From the NCBI GenBank assembly GCA_965234335.1, contig OZ248430.1, positions 74,143 to 138,142 of the forward strand: 64,000 nucleotides of DNA, written 5' to 3'. Below are positions 33,705 through 43,530 of the stretch, piece after piece. This DNA is from Leadbetterella lacustris. Lineage in GTDB: Bacteria > Bacteroidota > Bacteroidia > Cytophagales > Spirosomataceae. Position numbers and translations under genes: made by a program. The notes under the pieces were generated by a model. It was given only the letters and a program-made list of their open reading frames with translations, was not told where the DNA came from and did not search any database. The stretch's first letter is position 1, and every line of letters begins with the position of its first letter.

Positions 33705-35123
33705 ATGAGGCTTACATTTTATGGTGCAGCCAGAAAAGTTACAGGCAGTATGTTTCTCTTAGAATTGGAGGATGATTACCGTATTCTTATTGATTGTGGT
33801 TCCACATTAGACGGCTCTCAAAGCCATCGCGAGGTATTTCAGTATGGAAATTTCCCTTTTGATGCTTCACTTGTAAACATTGTTTTTCTTACTCACGCTC
33901 ATATTGACCATTCAGGTCAAATTCCAAACCTTTATCAATCTGGTTTTGAAGGCCAAGTGTTGTGCACAAGCCCAACAATGGAACTGTCGGAGTTACTGTT
34001 GCACGATGCTGCAAATTTGAACTCGAAAATCGTAAAAAACATAGAGAAAAGCCATAAGAAATCTAAAAAGTGGAAGAGTATAGAAACTCAAGGTCTGTAT
34101 TTAAGAAAACAAGTTGATGAAGCCATTCAAAATTTTGTACCTATTGCTTTTGGCAACAGATTTAAGTTTAAGGACAACGGTTATGTCACCTTTTATCCAG
34201 CCGGTCATTTACTGGGAGCAGCACACATTGTAATTGAAGTTTTAGAAGACGGTGTTTTCAAAAAAGTAGGTTTTTCTGGAGATATTGGTCGTAAAGATTT
34301 CCCACTTTTAGTAGACCCTGTGGCTATTCCTCAGGTTGATTATTTAGTGATGGAATCGACCTATGGCAACAGAAACCATTCGGATGCAGGCGAACCAGAG
34401 AAAGTTTTGAAAGATATAATTCAAGAAGCTTGCGTGGACATTATCGGCCGAATGATAGTTCCGTCTTTCAGCGTGGGTCGTACACAATGCTTGCTTTACA
34501 CGCTCAATAGACTTTACCAAAACTATGACATTAAGCCCATTAAAGTATTTACTGATAGCCCTTTGGCTCGTGAGAGTACAAAGGTTTACGAAAAATACAG
34601 AAAACAGCTTAATAAAGAAGCCAGAGATTTTTACGAAGAAACTGATTCGATTTTTGACTTCGAAAATCTGCATTATCTTGAAACTGATATCGAAAGTAAG
34701 GCAGCTTCCATTCATACAGAATCCTGTATAATTATTTCTTCTTCAGGCATGATAAAAGGCGGTAGAGTAGAACATCATGTGGAAAAAAATATCGAAAACC
34801 CTTACGCTACTATTTTGATGGTGGGCTATGCCACAGAGGACTCTGTAGGTGGTAGGTTATTGTCTGGAGATTTGAAAGATTTGCAAATCAGGAATAAGAA
34901 ATTTGCAGTAAATGCTGCCATAAAAAAAATAGATGTCTTTAGTGGGCATGGAGATTTAAACGATTTGATTAGCTTTGCAGAAAACCAAGATAAGAGCAAG
35001 CTAAAAAAACTATTTTTGGTTCATGGAGATTTTGATGCCATGACGAACTTTAAAGAAATTTTAGAAACGAAAGGTTACGAAAACGTAGAATTACCGAATC
35101 AAAACCAATCATTTGAATTATAA
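33705..35123 (+). CDS. Metallo-beta-lactamase/beta-CASP RNA-processing nuclease
   Basis: This 472-residue protein resembles bacterial homologues of the CPSF-73/Ysh1 mRNA 3'-end nuclease. The metallo-beta-lactamase part has the zinc motif THAHIDHSG at about residues 64-72 and AGHLLGAAH. The beta-CASP domain shows ESTYGNRNH, PSFSVGRTQ and SSSGMIKGGR. The C-terminal RMMBL zinc ligand lies in FSGHGDLNDLI and LVHGDFDAM. It should act as a cytoplasmic endo/exoribonuclease. It opens a six-gene operon with accA, HAD, an M50 protease, an acyltransferase and metZ. Confidence 0.92.
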   Translation: MRLTFYGAARKVTGSMFLLELEDDYRILIDCGSTLDGSQSHREVFQYGNFPFDASLVNIVFLTHAHIDHSGQIPNLYQSGFEGQVLCTSPTMELSELLLHDAANLNSKIVKNIEKSHKKSKKWKSIETQGLYLRKQVDEAIQNFVPIAFGNRFKFKDNGYVTFYPAGHLLGAAHIVIEVLEDGVFKKVGFSGDIGRKDFPLLVDPVAIPQVDYLVMESTYGNRNHSDAGEPEKVLKDIIQEACVDIIGRMIVPSFSVGRTQCLLYTLNRLYQNYDIKPIKVFTDSPLARESTKVYEKYRKQLNKEARDFYEETDSIFDFENLHYLETDIESKAASIHTESCIIISSSGMIKGGRVEHHVEKNIENPYATILMVGYATEDSVGGRLLSGDLKDLQIRNKKFAVNAAIKKIDVFSGHGDLNDLISFAENQDKSKLKKLFLVHGDFDAMTNFKEILETKGYENVELPNQNQSFEL

Positions 35124-35133
35124 ATAGACTTCA

Positions 35134-36087
35134 ATGAGAACTTTATTAGAATTTGAGAAACCAATAGCTGAGCTAGAAGCCAAACTTGAGGACATGAAAA
35201 AATTGGCTGAAGACAACAACGTTGACGTAAGTGACGCTGTTAGAAATCTATCGTCTGCAATTGATAGCCTTAGAGTTGAAACGTTCCAAAATCTTACACG
35301 TTGGCAGAGGGTACAGCTTTCGAGACATCCTGACAGACCTTATACCTTAGATTATATTGAAAGAATTTGTTCCGAATTTCATGAATTGCACGGAGACCGA
35401 ACCGTAAGAGACGATCCGGCTGTCGTAGGTGGAATAGCCGATATAGACGGGGTTAGTGTGATGATTATTGGCCAGCAAAAAGGAAGGAAAACTAAGGAAA
35501 GGCAGTACCGCAACTTTGGCATGCCCAATCCTGAAGGTTACAGAAAGGCTTTGAGGTTGATGAAATTGGCTGAAAAATTTGGTTTGCCAATTGTTACTTT
35601 AATAGATACTCCAGGGGCTTTTCCCGGTTTAGAAGCAGAAGAAAGAGGTCAAGGAGAGGCAATTGCAAGAAATCTTAAAGAAATGATGACCTTACGGGTG
35701 CCTGTGATATGTATAATCATAGGAGAAGGAGCTTCTGGTGGAGCTTTGGGAATTGCTATTGGTGATAGAGTATTGATGCTCGAAAACTCTTGGTATTCTG
35801 TGATTTCACCTGAAAACTGTTCTACTATTCTTTGGAGAACTTGGGAGTTTAAAGAACAAGCGGCAGAAGCCTTGAAACTGACCGCTGTAGATATGAAACA
35901 AAATGGCTTAATTGACGGAATAATAGCTGAACCACAAGGTGGGGCACATTTGAAGTGGGATGAGATGTCAGATACTTTGAAGAAAACCATTATTAAGGAA
36001 ATTTCGGAACTTGAAAAACTAACACCTCAAGAACGAATTTCTGAAAGAATAGATAAGTTTTGTGCAATGGGTGTAGTTCTAGAATAG
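35134..36087 (+). CDS. accA: Acetyl-CoA carboxylase carboxyltransferase subunit alpha
   Basis: AccA with AccD transfers the carboxyl group from carboxybiotin to acetyl-CoA to form malonyl-CoA, the committed step of fatty acid synthesis. The 317-residue length is standard. Typical sequences are LEFEKPIAELEAKLEDM, LSRHPDRPYTLDYIERI, HGDRTVRDDPAVVGGIA, GRKTKERQYRNFGMPNPEGYRKALRLM, TPGAFPGLEAEERGQ and GEGASGGALGIAIGD. It is second in the operon, ten bases after the RNase gene. Confidence 0.96.
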   Translation: MRTLLEFEKPIAELEAKLEDMKKLAEDNNVDVSDAVRNLSSAIDSLRVETFQNLTRWQRVQLSRHPDRPYTLDYIERICSEFHELHGDRTVRDDPAVVGGIADIDGVSVMIIGQQKGRKTKERQYRNFGMPNPEGYRKALRLMKLAEKFGLPIVTLIDTPGAFPGLEAEERGQGEAIARNLKEMMTLRVPVICIIIGEGASGGALGIAIGDRVLMLENSWYSVISPENCSTILWRTWEFKEQAAEALKLTAVDMKQNGLIDGIIAEPQGGAHLKWDEMSDTLKKTIIKEISELEKLTPQERISERIDKFCAMGVVLE

Positions 36088-36088
36088 T

Positions 36089-36721
36089 ATGGGTTCTAAA
36101 ACTACCACAAAGGCTATTCTTTTTGATTTTGGAAATGTAATCATCAATATTGATGTTGAAAAGGCTATATTGGCTTTTTCTGAGCTGACATTTAAGTCGC
36201 CAGCAAGAGTTAATCAACTTTTTGCAGATGCCGAAGTTTTTAAGAAATATGAGACTGGATATTATTCAGACGATGAGTTTAGGGATGTAATCAGGCAAAT
36301 TTTGAGTTATCCACTTAATGATCAGGAGATTGACCAAGCTTGGAATTCTCTTCTGTTGGATGTTCCGAAAAAGCGATTAGACTTTCTGGAGTCCATTAAA
36401 ATGAAATATCCCATTTACTTGCTTAGTAATACGAACAATATTCATATAGAGCAATGTAAACAATATTTTAGGACAAAATTCGGGATTCCAAATTTTGAAA
36501 CCATTTTTAGCGAAACTTTTTTGTCGTATAAAATGGGTTTGTGGAAACCTGATTATAAAATATATGATGCAGCAATTAGTAAAATCGGTTGTAAGCCTGA
36601 GGAAATACTTTTTTTGGATGATAACCAAGACAATATAGACGCTGCTACCGACTTGGGTATACAATGCATAAAAATTAATCCGCCAGACTGTTTTACTGAA
36701 ATCTTAGAACATATTATTTAG
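36089..36721 (+). CDS. HAD family hydrolase
   Basis: This 210-residue HAD hydrolase of the YihX/epoxide-hydrolase-N type belongs to subfamily IA. Motif I is LFDFGNVIINID, in which the second catalytic Asp position is changed to Asn (DFGNV), as is usual in this subgroup. Motif II is YLLSNTN, the motif III lysine lies in SYKMGLWKPD, and motif IV is LFLDDNQDNIDAA. It is probably a small phosphatase for a sugar phosphate or nucleotide; the substrate is unknown. It starts one base after the accA stop. Confidence 0.9.
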   Translation: MGSKTTTKAILFDFGNVIINIDVEKAILAFSELTFKSPARVNQLFADAEVFKKYETGYYSDDEFRDVIRQILSYPLNDQEIDQAWNSLLLDVPKKRLDFLESIKMKYPIYLLSNTNNIHIEQCKQYFRTKFGIPNFETIFSETFLSYKMGLWKPDYKIYDAAISKIGCKPEEILFLDDNQDNIDAATDLGIQCIKINPPDCFTEILEHII

Positions 36722-36723
36722 AA

Positions 36724-37854
36724 ATGCTAAAAAGTCCTTACATCAATATTATTCTTTTTGTGGTAACACTGATTACCACTACACTTGCGGGGGCTGAGTG
36801 GATTTATGGCAAATCCTTCTTTTTTCAGAGCGACATAATGGGTTGGGCTGAGTTTAAGCAAGGGCTTTGGTTTTCAATTCCGTTCTTGGGTTTCCTAACT
36901 ACTCATGAGTTTGGGCATTTTTTCATGGCTAAAATCCGAAAGATTGACGTTACCTTGCCCTATTATATTCCAGGATGGTTTGTGGTATTGACCTCGATAG
37001 GAACATTTGGTGCATTTATTAAAATTAAAGAAAAAATCAACTCTAAGAATGACTACTTCGACATCGGAATAGCTGGACCGTTGGCGGGTTTTGTAGTAGC
37101 AGTCATAGTTTTGGCTTGTGGATTTTACTTTTTGCCAAGCAACGAATATATATTCACCATTCATCCCGAATATAAAAATTTTCAGGGAAACTACCGTGCG
37201 TTTTTAGATACTTATCAGACAAATGGCGAGATAATAACTTTGGGTAAAAGTTTGATATATAATTTCTTAGAAAGAAACTTGGCCGACCCCGCCTTGATAC
37301 CCCATAAGTACGAAATTACGCATTATCCACTAATTTTGGCAGGTTTCTTGGGTTTGCTTTTTACGGCACTTAATCTTTTACCTATTGGCCAATTGGATGG
37401 CGGACATATTCTATTTGCCCTTATAGGTAAAAAAGCCTTCGATATCGTTTCTCCGATTTTCTTAATCCTTTTGGTTTCATACTCGGGTCTTGGGATGTTC
37501 AAATTGACCGATTTTACAATGGCCTACTCTGAAGAACAAGGGACACTGCTTTTACAATTCCTTTTTTTTGTTTATTTCAACTATCTGTGTTTTTCAAGAA
37601 TATTTGAAAGGAAAATAAATGGATTGATACTTGCCTTGGCAGTTATATTGATTCAATTGGCGTTCTCAATGTATGCACCTCAGGTTTCAGGTTATTCAGG
37701 ATTTTTGGCATTTGGTTTTTTAATTGGTCGTGTTTTGGGTGTTTATCATCCCGAGACTGAGGACAATAAACCTATTGGCCTAACAAGGAAGATTCTTGGC
37801 TGGTTGGCGATATTAATTTTCATAATTTGTTTTTCACCTAATCCAATTAATTGA
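36724..37854 (+). CDS. Site-2 protease family membrane metalloprotease (M50)
   Basis: This 376-residue polytopic protein has the zinc motif HEFGH at THEFGHFFMAK (about residue 60) and the second metal site in LLPIGQLDGGH (about 222), the M50 hallmark. IGIAGPLAGF lies between. There are about nine hydrophobic segments. Site-2 proteases cut membrane-embedded substrates such as anti-sigma factors; no anti-sigma factor is adjacent, so the substrate is open. It sits two bases after the HAD gene in the operon. Confidence 0.9.
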   Translation: MLKSPYINIILFVVTLITTTLAGAEWIYGKSFFFQSDIMGWAEFKQGLWFSIPFLGFLTTHEFGHFFMAKIRKIDVTLPYYIPGWFVVLTSIGTFGAFIKIKEKINSKNDYFDIGIAGPLAGFVVAVIVLACGFYFLPSNEYIFTIHPEYKNFQGNYRAFLDTYQTNGEIITLGKSLIYNFLERNLADPALIPHKYEITHYPLILAGFLGLLFTALNLLPIGQLDGGHILFALIGKKAFDIVSPIFLILLVSYSGLGMFKLTDFTMAYSEEQGTLLLQFLFFVYFNYLCFSRIFERKINGLILALAVILIQLAFSMYAPQVSGYSGFLAFGFLIGRVLGVYHPETEDNKPIGLTRKILGWLAILIFIICFSPNPIN

Positions 37855-37856
37855 AA

Positions 37857-38420
37857 ATGAACTTTGTGCTTCGTATTATTTTTAAGCTTCTCGGATGGAA
37901 AATTATTGGTGAGGTAAATCCAAAAATAAACAAAACCATATTTGCAGTAGCCCCACACAACAGCTGGAAGGATTTTCTGGTGGGAATTAGTACGAGAGCT
38001 GTTATGCGACTTGATATTAGGTATCTTGGAAAAGCAGAACTATTTAAGCCTCCATTTGGGTTTATTTTTAAGGCTTTAGGTGGCACGCCTGTTTTTAGGT
38101 CAGAAAAAATGAATATGGTAGACAGTCAAGTAGCAGTCATAAACTCCTTTGATAAAATTTTGATTGGAATTGCACCCGAAGGTACTCGTAAAAATGTAGA
38201 TAAACTCAAAACAGGCTTTTATTATATAGCCTACGGAGCAAATATTCCAATCATCAGAGTTGGTTTTGATTTAGAAAAAAAACTGGTGATAATTGCAGAG
38301 CCATTTTATCCAAGTGGGGACTTTGCAGCTGATATGAAAAAATACTTTATTCCATTCTTTGAGAAAATTGGAGGATTTCAGAAAAACTGGATAGATAATT
38401 ATAAAAACGATATTTTTTGA
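37857..38420 (+). CDS. 1-acyl-glycerol-3-phosphate acyltransferase-like protein
   Basis: From ATG 37857 the protein has 187 residues. It contains the PlsC acyltransferase motifs: HX4D at His34-Asp39 (HNSWKD), GGTPVFRSE, and APEGTRKNVD. An N-terminal hydrophobic patch is likely to associate with the inner membrane. It should transfer a fatty acyl chain to a lysophospholipid or another glycerol or amino lipid; the short length resembles Bacteroidetes glycerol acyltransferases rather than full PlsC. The frame opens with TTG 37851, but ATG two codons later, 2 bases past the previous stop, is preferred. Confidence 0.88.
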   Translation: MNFVLRIIFKLLGWKIIGEVNPKINKTIFAVAPHNSWKDFLVGISTRAVMRLDIRYLGKAELFKPPFGFIFKALGGTPVFRSEKMNMVDSQVAVINSFDKILIGIAPEGTRKNVDKLKTGFYYIAYGANIPIIRVGFDLEKKLVIIAEPFYPSGDFAADMKKYFIPFFEKIGGFQKNWIDNYKNDIF

Positions 38421-39589
38421 TGAAAAAGCAGACTAAATTGATTCGTATTCAAACAGAAAAAACCCAGTTTAGGGAACATTCTACCCCTCTTTACCTTACC
38501 AGCAGTTTCTGTTTTGAAGATGCTCAAATGGGAAAAGATTTGTTTGATAATACGCTTGAAGGTAATATTTACTCACGTTTTTCTAACCCAACCGTTCAGG
38601 AATTTGTTGATAAAGTTTGTATGTTGGAAGACGTAGATGATGGAATTGCAACGGCTACGGGTATGGCTGCTGTTTTTGCTGGCTTTGCAGCTACCTTGGT
38701 TTCTGGTGATCACCTAGTTTCATCAAAGGCTCTTTTTGGTTCAGCACATCAAATTATTACCCAAATTTTACCCAATTGGGGAATTACTCACACTTACATT
38801 GACGCCTCAGCACCAAAAAAAGATTGGGAAAAGGCCATTCAGTCAAATACAAAAATGATTTATTTGGAAACTCCGTCTAATCCAGGATTAGAATTGGTAG
38901 ATATGGAAATGATTGGCGAATTGGCTAAAAAACACAATTTGATGTATTTTGTCGATAATTGTTTTGCAACTCCAATGCTTCAGACTCCTTCGGACTATGG
39001 TGCTAACCTTATAGTTCACTCAGCTACCAAGTTTTTTGATGGTCAAGGAAGAGTTTTAGGAGGAATTATCGTTGGCACAAAAGCACTAATTGAGAAGGTA
39101 AGATTTTTCTGCCGACAGACTGGTCCATCTCTAGCTCCGTTTAACGCATGGGTTCTTACAAAAGGTTTAGAAACACTCGGTTTAAGACTGGATAGACATT
39201 GTGAAAATGCTTTGAAATTAGCCATGGCTTTAGAAGGTGTAAAAGGTGTAAAAAAAGTAAATTATCCGTTTCTACCGTCACACCCGCAATATGAGTTAGC
39301 TAAAAAACAAATGACGGCTGGTGGTGCACTCGTCACCTTCGAGCTGGATGGAGGGTTTGAGCGTGTAGTAAAGTTTACAAAACTGTTAAAAATTGCATCC
39401 TTAACTTCAAATCTTGGAGATAGCAGGACAACCATTACCAATCCAGACACCACAACACATGCCAAAGTATCTAAAGAGGATAAAGCTGAACTTGGAATAT
39501 TTGAAGGAAGCATGAGGGTTTCTGTTGGTTTGGAAGATATTGAAGACCTCATTGAAGATTTCACCCAAGCCATAGCAGGCTCCAATTAA
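38420..39589 (+). CDS. metZ: O-succinylhomoserine sulfhydrylase / cystathionine gamma-synthase family enzyme
   Basis: This 389-residue PLP enzyme of the Cys/Met metabolism family makes homocysteine or cystathionine from activated homoserine. The PLP lysine is in HSATKFFDGQGRVLGG, and other motifs are YSRFSNPTVQEF, ATGMAAVFAGF, ETPSNPGLELVD, VDNCFATPMLQ and the late VSVGLEDIEDLIEDF. The sequence is closest in style to MetZ, although MetB cannot be excluded without a tree. ATG 38420 overlaps the previous stop codon. It is last in the six-gene operon, followed by a strong terminator. Confidence 0.88.
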   Translation: MKKQTKLIRIQTEKTQFREHSTPLYLTSSFCFEDAQMGKDLFDNTLEGNIYSRFSNPTVQEFVDKVCMLEDVDDGIATATGMAAVFAGFAATLVSGDHLVSSKALFGSAHQIITQILPNWGITHTYIDASAPKKDWEKAIQSNTKMIYLETPSNPGLELVDMEMIGELAKKHNLMYFVDNCFATPMLQTPSDYGANLIVHSATKFFDGQGRVLGGIIVGTKALIEKVRFFCRQTGPSLAPFNAWVLTKGLETLGLRLDRHCENALKLAMALEGVKGVKKVNYPFLPSHPQYELAKKQMTAGGALVTFELDGGFERVVKFTKLLKIASLTSNLGDSRTTITNPDTTTHAKVSKEDKAELGIFEGSMRVSVGLEDIEDLIEDFTQAIAGSN

Positions 39590-39611
39590 GAATCTTAACA
39601 TTGTTTGTTAT

Positions 39612-39650
39612 AAAAAAGCACTTGAAGTAGGTCTCCAAGTGCTTTTTTTT
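39612..39650. terminator. Bidirectional intrinsic terminator between metZ and the TonB-dependent receptor
   Basis: A stem AAAAAAGCACTTG / CAAGTGCTTTTTT with an 11-base loop has A/T-runs on both sides, serving the convergent genes. Confidence 0.92.
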
Positions 39651-39666
39651 ATGTGTATTATGAATA

Positions 39667-42099
39667 TCAAAACTCCCATATAAATCCGATAGTTGGTGTA
39701 ACCAATGCCGATGGCTCTGTTAAAATTACAGGAATTCCATTAGAGGCATCTTGTTTGATGACACCGCCATCAGTTGTTGCAAAACCTGTATTGGTTTCGT
39801 TTCTTTTGAGTGTGAATTCAGGCAATGTTGGCGATTTGGCTAAGTACCAGTTGGTTACGTCTAAATATAAATCTAAAGCTGTCTTTTTGAAGTTGATTTT
39901 CTTATCAATTCTGATATCACTACTATTGAATGAACCCAAACGCATGGTATTTAGTCTTGAATAATCATAAACAGTAACTCCTTGTGTGATAAAATTAAGT
40001 CTCGAAGCATTTTCGTCGATGGGTGAATAAGGTGCACCGCCTTGCAAGCGAAATTTCAAGCCAGCTTCCCAGTTTCTACGGAATTTATAGCCCAGTGCAA
40101 AACTCATCAGATGTCTATTGTCCCATGAACTAGCAATAAGTTTACCGTCTAAACCACTGAATAGACTTCTATAATAGGTATAAGAATAAACTCCAAAAAA
40201 CCTTTTAGTAAGTTTCTTTTGAGCAAAAAATTCAATTCCATAAGTTTTACCATTACCCGAAAATAAAACCTCTTCATTACCCAAAACATTAAAGTCAGCA
40301 CCCAAATTGGCCAAAGAAATTCCTGAATTCTTAGAAACGGGCATGTTTTGGTAGAATTTGTAAAAACCTTCAAACGTGAATCTCAAACTTTCGTTCGGAA
40401 TAAATTCTAAACCCGAAACCAAATGGTTACTAATTTGATATTCAGCATCTTGATTTAACAAAGTGCCGGCTCTATTTGCAAATCCTAAGATTGTGTAAGG
40501 TGGTAATTTGAAATATCTACCAGCGGAGGCATTGATGGACCACCGACTATTTAGGAAATAGCTCAAAGAAATTCTAGGCGAAAGGGTTTTCAAAAGATTC
40601 ATTCCATTGTCAGTGAAGCTGTTTCCATCTGTTCTGATTCCACCGCTAACTCCTAGTTTTTCAAATCTTTTACCGACCTGAACAAATGCCCCGTATTTCA
40701 TAAATGGATTGATAGGGCTTTCAAAATTGATGCTTAGTTCGGGTTGGACAACCTTTCCGTTTGCATCAAGAATCTGCTTTCTGATCACATTAAATGTTTG
40801 ATTGGTATATTTTACCAGCTGGGTAGACAAACCATAGGCTAATTTCCAGCCATTAAAAGTTTGATTTACATCAAAACGAAGTTTGTTTTCCGCTTCTCGA
40901 GAATTTAAATCTAAAGTTTTTGGTGAACTTTCAGGATTCTCATTGTCTTCAAATTTTACAATATCATTATTAAACATATTTCTGCTCAGTGCCAAATTCC
41001 AATAACCGTTGTTTATCAGCCTCTTAAGCGAGGCACCAACGGTGTAGTTCCATTGATTGATATTTGGAGCGGAATTGATTGTTTGTGCTTTCTCTGCCGA
41101 ATATTCATCTGAAATAGCAAAACTAAACTCATCTATGGCACCTAAACCGACAAACGTTAAGGAGGTTTTTTTGTCTATTTGGTGACTGATTTTTGTTTGA
41201 AAATCCCAATAGTTAGGTCGTATGGGAAGGTCGATGGCCTTGAAAAGCAACTGAAGGTAAGACCTGCGAGCAGAGGCTAGAAAAGTGGTATTTTTCGATA
41301 GGGGACCTTCAAAGGTAGTAGCCAATTCGGTTGCACTAAGTCTTATATTTCCCTGAAGCTCGTTAGGGTTTCCATTTTTTTGTTTAAATTGAAACACAGA
41401 ACTCAGGGCATTGTCATATCTTGCATCAAATGCCGATGAGCTCAACTTTACGTCTTCAATAAAACTCACGTTTAGCATTCCCTGTGGACCTCCGCTGCTT
41501 CCCTGTGTTTGAAAATGATTGATTACAGGAACCTCTATGCCGTCGAGATAAAAAACGTTTTCGTTGGAACCACCGCCTCGTATGATGATGTCATTCCTAA
41601 ACGAACCACCACCAACTCCACCACCTACACCAGGAAGAATCTGAATAACCTTGCTGATATCAAAGTTCCCACCAGGGTTTGCCTTGATTTCTTCGGTTGT
41701 CAGTCTTTGAATACTCAGGGGAGACTCCAATGTGCCAGTAAAAGCGGTTTCTTTTTTTGCAGTTACTTCCAAGGCCTTTAAATCGTTTTTTTGAGCTTCT
41801 AATTCTACTTGGAAGGTATTTTCATTACCTGTATTGATTACAACATTATATAGTGTGAGGTTTTGATATCCAACATAGCTAAACATAATGTTGTAAGTAC
41901 CCACAGGTATGTCACTAACACGAAAACTACCATTTTCGTTGGTGGTGCCACCTTTTTGAGTGCCAACTATTTGCAAACTAACAAAAGGAAGTACTTCTTG
42001 GGTGTTTTTATCCACCACTTTGCCCGTGATGCTACCATTTTTTTGAGCATGTACGGTTATTGTTACTAATAAAAATGCAATTGTAATTAAGTGTTTCAT
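39667..42099 (-). CDS. TonB-dependent outer-membrane receptor with carboxypeptidase-like domain
   Basis: This 810-residue outer-membrane receptor is read from ATG 42099. It has a signal peptide (residues 1-18, TVHAQ). A carboxypeptidase-regulatory-like domain at about 22-105 begins GSITGKVVDKNTQEVLPFVS. The plug domain at about 120-230 (LPGVGGGVGGG, IIRGGGSNENVFYLDGIEVP) is followed by a 22-strand barrel. Energy would come from TonB-ExbBD. No SusD partner is next to it, so it is more like a siderophore/cofactor or generic CarboxypepD-TBDR than a glycan importer. The frame is open 49 codons upstream, but those residues do not form a signal peptide. Confidence 0.9.
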   Translation of the reverse strand: MKHLITIAFLLVTITVHAQKNGSITGKVVDKNTQEVLPFVSLQIVGTQKGGTTNENGSFRVSDIPVGTYNIMFSYVGYQNLTLYNVVINTGNENTFQVELEAQKNDLKALEVTAKKETAFTGTLESPLSIQRLTTEEIKANPGGNFDISKVIQILPGVGGGVGGGSFRNDIIIRGGGSNENVFYLDGIEVPVINHFQTQGSSGGPQGMLNVSFIEDVKLSSSAFDARYDNALSSVFQFKQKNGNPNELQGNIRLSATELATTFEGPLSKNTTFLASARRSYLQLLFKAIDLPIRPNYWDFQTKISHQIDKKTSLTFVGLGAIDEFSFAISDEYSAEKAQTINSAPNINQWNYTVGASLKRLINNGYWNLALSRNMFNNDIVKFEDNENPESSPKTLDLNSREAENKLRFDVNQTFNGWKLAYGLSTQLVKYTNQTFNVIRKQILDANGKVVQPELSINFESPINPFMKYGAFVQVGKRFEKLGVSGGIRTDGNSFTDNGMNLLKTLSPRISLSYFLNSRWSINASAGRYFKLPPYTILGFANRAGTLLNQDAEYQISNHLVSGLEFIPNESLRFTFEGFYKFYQNMPVSKNSGISLANLGADFNVLGNEEVLFSGNGKTYGIEFFAQKKLTKRFFGVYSYTYYRSLFSGLDGKLIASSWDNRHLMSFALGYKFRRNWEAGLKFRLQGGAPYSPIDENASRLNFITQGVTVYDYSRLNTMRLGSFNSSDIRIDKKINFKKTALDLYLDVTNWYLAKSPTLPEFTLKRNETNTGFATTDGGVIKQDASNGIPVILTEPSALVTPTIGFIWEF

Positions 42100-42173
42100 T
42101 TTAGATGTAGAATGATTAAACAAGTATAACCTAAATTGTGTGCAGGTAGTTTTAGTTTGAAACAAAAAAACAC

Positions 42174-42196
42174 AAAAAAAGAGGCCGAAGCCTCTT
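42174..42196 (-). terminator. Intrinsic terminator downstream of the 96-residue membrane protein gene
   Basis: On the - strand AAGAGGC, loop TTCG, GCCTCTT is followed by a T-run. It lies about 28 bases past the stop of the gene at 42224-42514. Confidence 0.88.
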
Positions 42197-42223
42197 AGCA
42201 GTTCAATATAAAGGTAAAATAGG

Positions 42224-42514
42224 TTATACAAGAATGAAAAGACCAACCAATATAGAAGCAGCGGCAGAGAACCACATAGGTATTCTTTTAGTCTGGTATT
42301 GTTGGATATTATAAAGTTTTAAGTATTCTGTTCGCAACCACAAAGAGACTCCAATCAATAAGAACAAAAGAGAGGTTGATACACTCAAAGTTTTAGGAGC
42401 GAAGCCTTTCAAATCAATGTATAGTAACGTTGAAACGATGGCTAAAACTACCCCAAAAAATATTAATATGCCAAACAAAAATCTGTAACCGTCTTTTTCT
42501 ATTGAATTTCTCAT
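42224..42514 (-). CDS. Hypothetical small membrane protein (three hydrophobic segments)
   Basis: From ATG 42514 the product has 96 residues with hydrophobic stretches at about 11-33 (FLFGILIFFGVVLAIVSTLLY), 43-59 (TSLLFLLIGVSLWL) and 78-96 (MWFSAAASILVGLFIL). I recognise no named family. A TTG at 42538 could extend it by eight residues. It has its own terminator and a free-standing position, so it is likely a real monocistronic gene. The 292 bases upstream of it are A/T-rich and show no gene. Confidence 0.7.
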   Translation of the reverse strand: MRNSIEKDGYRFLFGILIFFGVVLAIVSTLLYIDLKGFAPKTLSVSTSLLFLLIGVSLWLRTEYLKLYNIQQYQTKRIPMWFSAAASILVGLFILV

Positions 42515-42806
42515 ATTTATGTCGTTTTGTTGATACAAATTTAAATAATTGATTTGGTATTTTCCAAATAAAACGAAATATAATTTTGATGAAATTTAAA
42601 AAAATAGGTTAAAAAAACAACAATAATTTAAAAAATATATAAAAAAATTAAAATAGTGCAATTAAAACGAGGGTTATTTTGTTCAAAAAATTGAATTATA
42701 TCTCTTTTGAAGTTAAAAAATGCCTCTTTTGATATCTTGAAATAAAAAACTGTACACATTGCAGGATATTTGGCATTTCTATCTAAATTCAATATTTAAT
42801 TTTGTT

Positions 42807-43475
42807 TTAATCATTTTCCAAGAAAAACAAATCATTTAAGTAATAAATGTAAGGTTGGATAACTTTCAAGTGTTCGAACAGTACTTCTGCAAAGCCCGCT
42901 TTTACTATCTCACTATTTTGATATTTACGAATAAAAAACAATTCTTTGCATTTTAGCAATTCTATTTCTGGATGATCTTCCGAATAATTTTTCGGAGGCC
43001 TTTTCAGTTTTTCACCATGAACTGTCGGAAATGTACTTTTAAATTTGGGGTCTTCAATGATACCCTTTAAGATTTCGGGATTGTAATCCAATTCCTGACG
43101 AAACTTAGCTAGGTTAGCTGGTGAAGGTTGCCACATACCGGCACCAATAAAAGATTCGTTGTTCTGTAATTGAAAATAATAGTCTATTCTGCCAGAATGT
43201 CTACCGCCGGGGCCAAAGGCCAAAGAGAGGTTATTTTTGTAAGGTGCTTTGTTTTTAGAGAATCTCACATCTCTGTTTATCCTGAAAATACAATCTTTGA
43301 TTTGTGTGTTTGCAAAATCGGGCTCAATTTCCTTCAACTTAGTAAGGATGGTATCACCGAAATCGGTAAAGTTTGCTTTGGCTTGTTCATAAAAAGCACG
43401 ATTTTCATTGAACCACTCGCGGTTGTTGTTTTCTTCTAAATTTCTCAAAAATTCAAAAGTAGCTTCTCTTATCAT
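42807..43475 (-). CDS. DUF2461 domain-containing protein
   Basis: This 222-residue soluble protein matches the DUF2461 (TIGR02453) family. It has FEFLRNLEENNNREWFNENRAFYEQAK at the N-terminus, IFRINRDVRFSKNKAPYKNN in the middle, and YYFQLQNNESFIGAGMWQPSPANLAKFRQEL. Family members are widespread and conserved but of unknown function. It lies 55 bases from the divergent trpS gene, with which it shares the intergenic control region. Confidence 0.92.
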   Translation of the reverse strand: MIREATFEFLRNLEENNNREWFNENRAFYEQAKANFTDFGDTILTKLKEIEPDFANTQIKDCIFRINRDVRFSKNKAPYKNNLSLAFGPGGRHSGRIDYYFQLQNNESFIGAGMWQPSPANLAKFRQELDYNPEILKGIIEDPKFKSTFPTVHGEKLKRPPKNYSEDHPEIELLKCKELFFIRKYQNSEIVKAGFAEVLFEHLKVIQPYIYYLNDLFFLEND

Positions 43476-43487
43476 ATAATAAATGTC

Positions 43488-43495
43488 TAATTTTG
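43488..43495 (+). promoter_or_regulatory. Probable -7 box of the trpS operon
   Basis: TAATTTTG matches TAnnTTTG and lies 35 bases before the trpS ATG. The -33 region shows no clear TTTG. Confidence 0.45.
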
Positions 43496-43530
43496 TGAAA
43501 AAGTAAGATTAAAAAAGCGAAAAATAAAAA

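Noticed and set aside
42100..42246. Upstream extension of the TonB-dependent receptor
   Set aside because: The 49 extra residues precede a normal signal peptide that begins at ATG 42099.
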